Of a stretch of DNA of 64,000 nucleotides, positions 63,562 through 64,000 are shown one piece after another. The notes beneath the pieces were generated by a model. It did not search any database, had not been told where the DNA came from, and saw only the letters and a program-made list of their open reading frames with translations. The DNA is from Rhodohalobacter sp. 614A (lineage in GTDB: Bacteria > Bacteroidota > Rhodothermia > Balneolales > Balneolaceae), in contig NZ_JAKEDS010000001.1 in the NCBI RefSeq assembly GCF_021462415.1, forward strand, positions 1,088,273 through 1,152,272, written 5' to 3'. A program made the position numbers and the translations under genes. Within the stretch, counting starts at the first letter, position 1. Every line of letters begins with the position of its first letter.

Positions 63562-63781
63562 AAAATTAAGATTATGCCAATTTTTAGAATTTGTGCCTGT
63601 AGAAAGGCTGTAATATAAAGCCCTTTTTTATATTTTTTTTAAATCGATTTCTTTAAAACATTTTATCCAATGATCGTTCGAAATATCTTATTTTAAGATA
63701 TCCAATTCTGCCGACTACAAATTTTTGGCTAAATAATTAATATGCTTTGGGTGCATAATCAATTAAAAAAGGATTTGAGCT

Positions 63782-64000
63782 TTGTTAATTAAGAATCATG
63801 TAATCTCTGATGTCGCAAGCCGCCGATATACAATCAAATTTGCAAAAACAGAAGAGGAGGTAGAAGCTGCTCAACGGCTCCGATATAACATTTTTAAAGA
63901 AGAGCTGGATCGCAAGTTTTTATTTGAAAACGGGGTAGACAGGGATAAATATGATGATCAGGCCCACCACCTGATTGTTGTTCACAATGAAACAGACAGC
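63782..64000 (+). CDS. OlsB-like N-acyltransferase (partial, cut by window edge)
   Basis: 73 codons run to the right edge. The frame starts just after an in-frame TGA, with TTG at 63782 following AAAAGGA, so the TTG start is well supported. RRYTIKFAKTEEEVEAAQRL, then RYNIFKEELDR and DDQAHHLIV match the N-terminus of the GNAT-like ornithine lipid synthase/hemolysin family (Acetyltransf_5), whose members put a 3-hydroxyacyl chain on ornithine or glycine to make aminolipids. The rest of the protein lies beyond the window, so the exact acceptor cannot be judged. Confidence 0.75.
   Translation, partial: MLIKNHVISDVASRRYTIKFAKTEEEVEAAQRLRYNIFKEELDRKFLFENGVDRDKYDDQAHHLIVVHNETDS

Noticed and set aside
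1-64000. CRISPR array, tRNA or rRNA genes
   Set aside because: No regularly spaced short repeats, and no stretch recognised as a tRNA cloverleaf or conserved rRNA segment while reading both strands.

Overview
The window looks like chromosomal DNA of a Gram-negative member of the Bacteroidota/Rhodothermota side of the FCB group; a Balneolales-type bacterium is my best guess, but no rRNA is present to prove it. The reasons are a SusC/SusD outer-membrane pair, a propeller-type (Reg_prop/Y_Y_Y) sensor kinase, an ECF sigma factor paired with a TPR-bearing anti-sigma-like membrane protein, many lipoproteins, moderate G+C, and frequent TTG starts. No rRNA, tRNA, CRISPR array, transposase or phage gene was seen.

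1-15,960 is mostly housekeeping: a cut-off hypothetical gene, a large propeller histidine kinase, a glycosyltransferase, a peroxiredoxin-topA operon, a NUDIX hydrolase divergent from AMP nucleosidase, radC, an ECF sigma/anti-sigma pair, ppk1 and ruvB. A shared 33-bp motif with ECF-promoter geometry lies upstream of both radC and the anti-sigma gene.

15,961-29,681 is a lipoprotein-rich accessory region around metK. It holds a beta-helix lipoprotein, two tandem DUF2927-like lipoproteins, a PF14907-type nucleotidyltransferase, a translationally close pair of secreted amidohydrolases (the second without metal ligands), and an A+T-rich duplicated islet. The islet has a second beta-helix lipoprotein gene broken by one in-frame TAA, then two GLUG-repeat lipoproteins with nearly identical ends and divergent middles. 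Copies of an approximately 425-bp leader and a 91-bp tail surround these genes.

29,683-50,859 begins with a Tat-exported Gfo/Idh/MocA oxidoreductase and continues into a locus I read as peptide utilisation: SusC, SusD, three related secreted amidohydrolases, a DUF885 metallopeptidase, a TPR protein with an HEYAH motif, an S10 carboxypeptidase and a proline dehydrogenase. It ends with an AraC regulator next to the C-terminal half of a DapA-family lyase gene. I infer that imported or surface-bound, proline-rich peptides are cut and their proline oxidised; the truncated lyase may be the remnant of a hydroxyproline branch.

50,962-64,000 holds small envelope proteins, a FIST sensor followed at once by a PAS hybrid histidine kinase, uvrA, a beta-barrel protein with an AMIN-like front domain, a two-gene ABC transporter, an MFS transporter and the start of an OlsB-like acyltransferase. 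Gene starts were adjusted wherever the longest open frame began at a poor TTG/GTG ahead of a better ATG.
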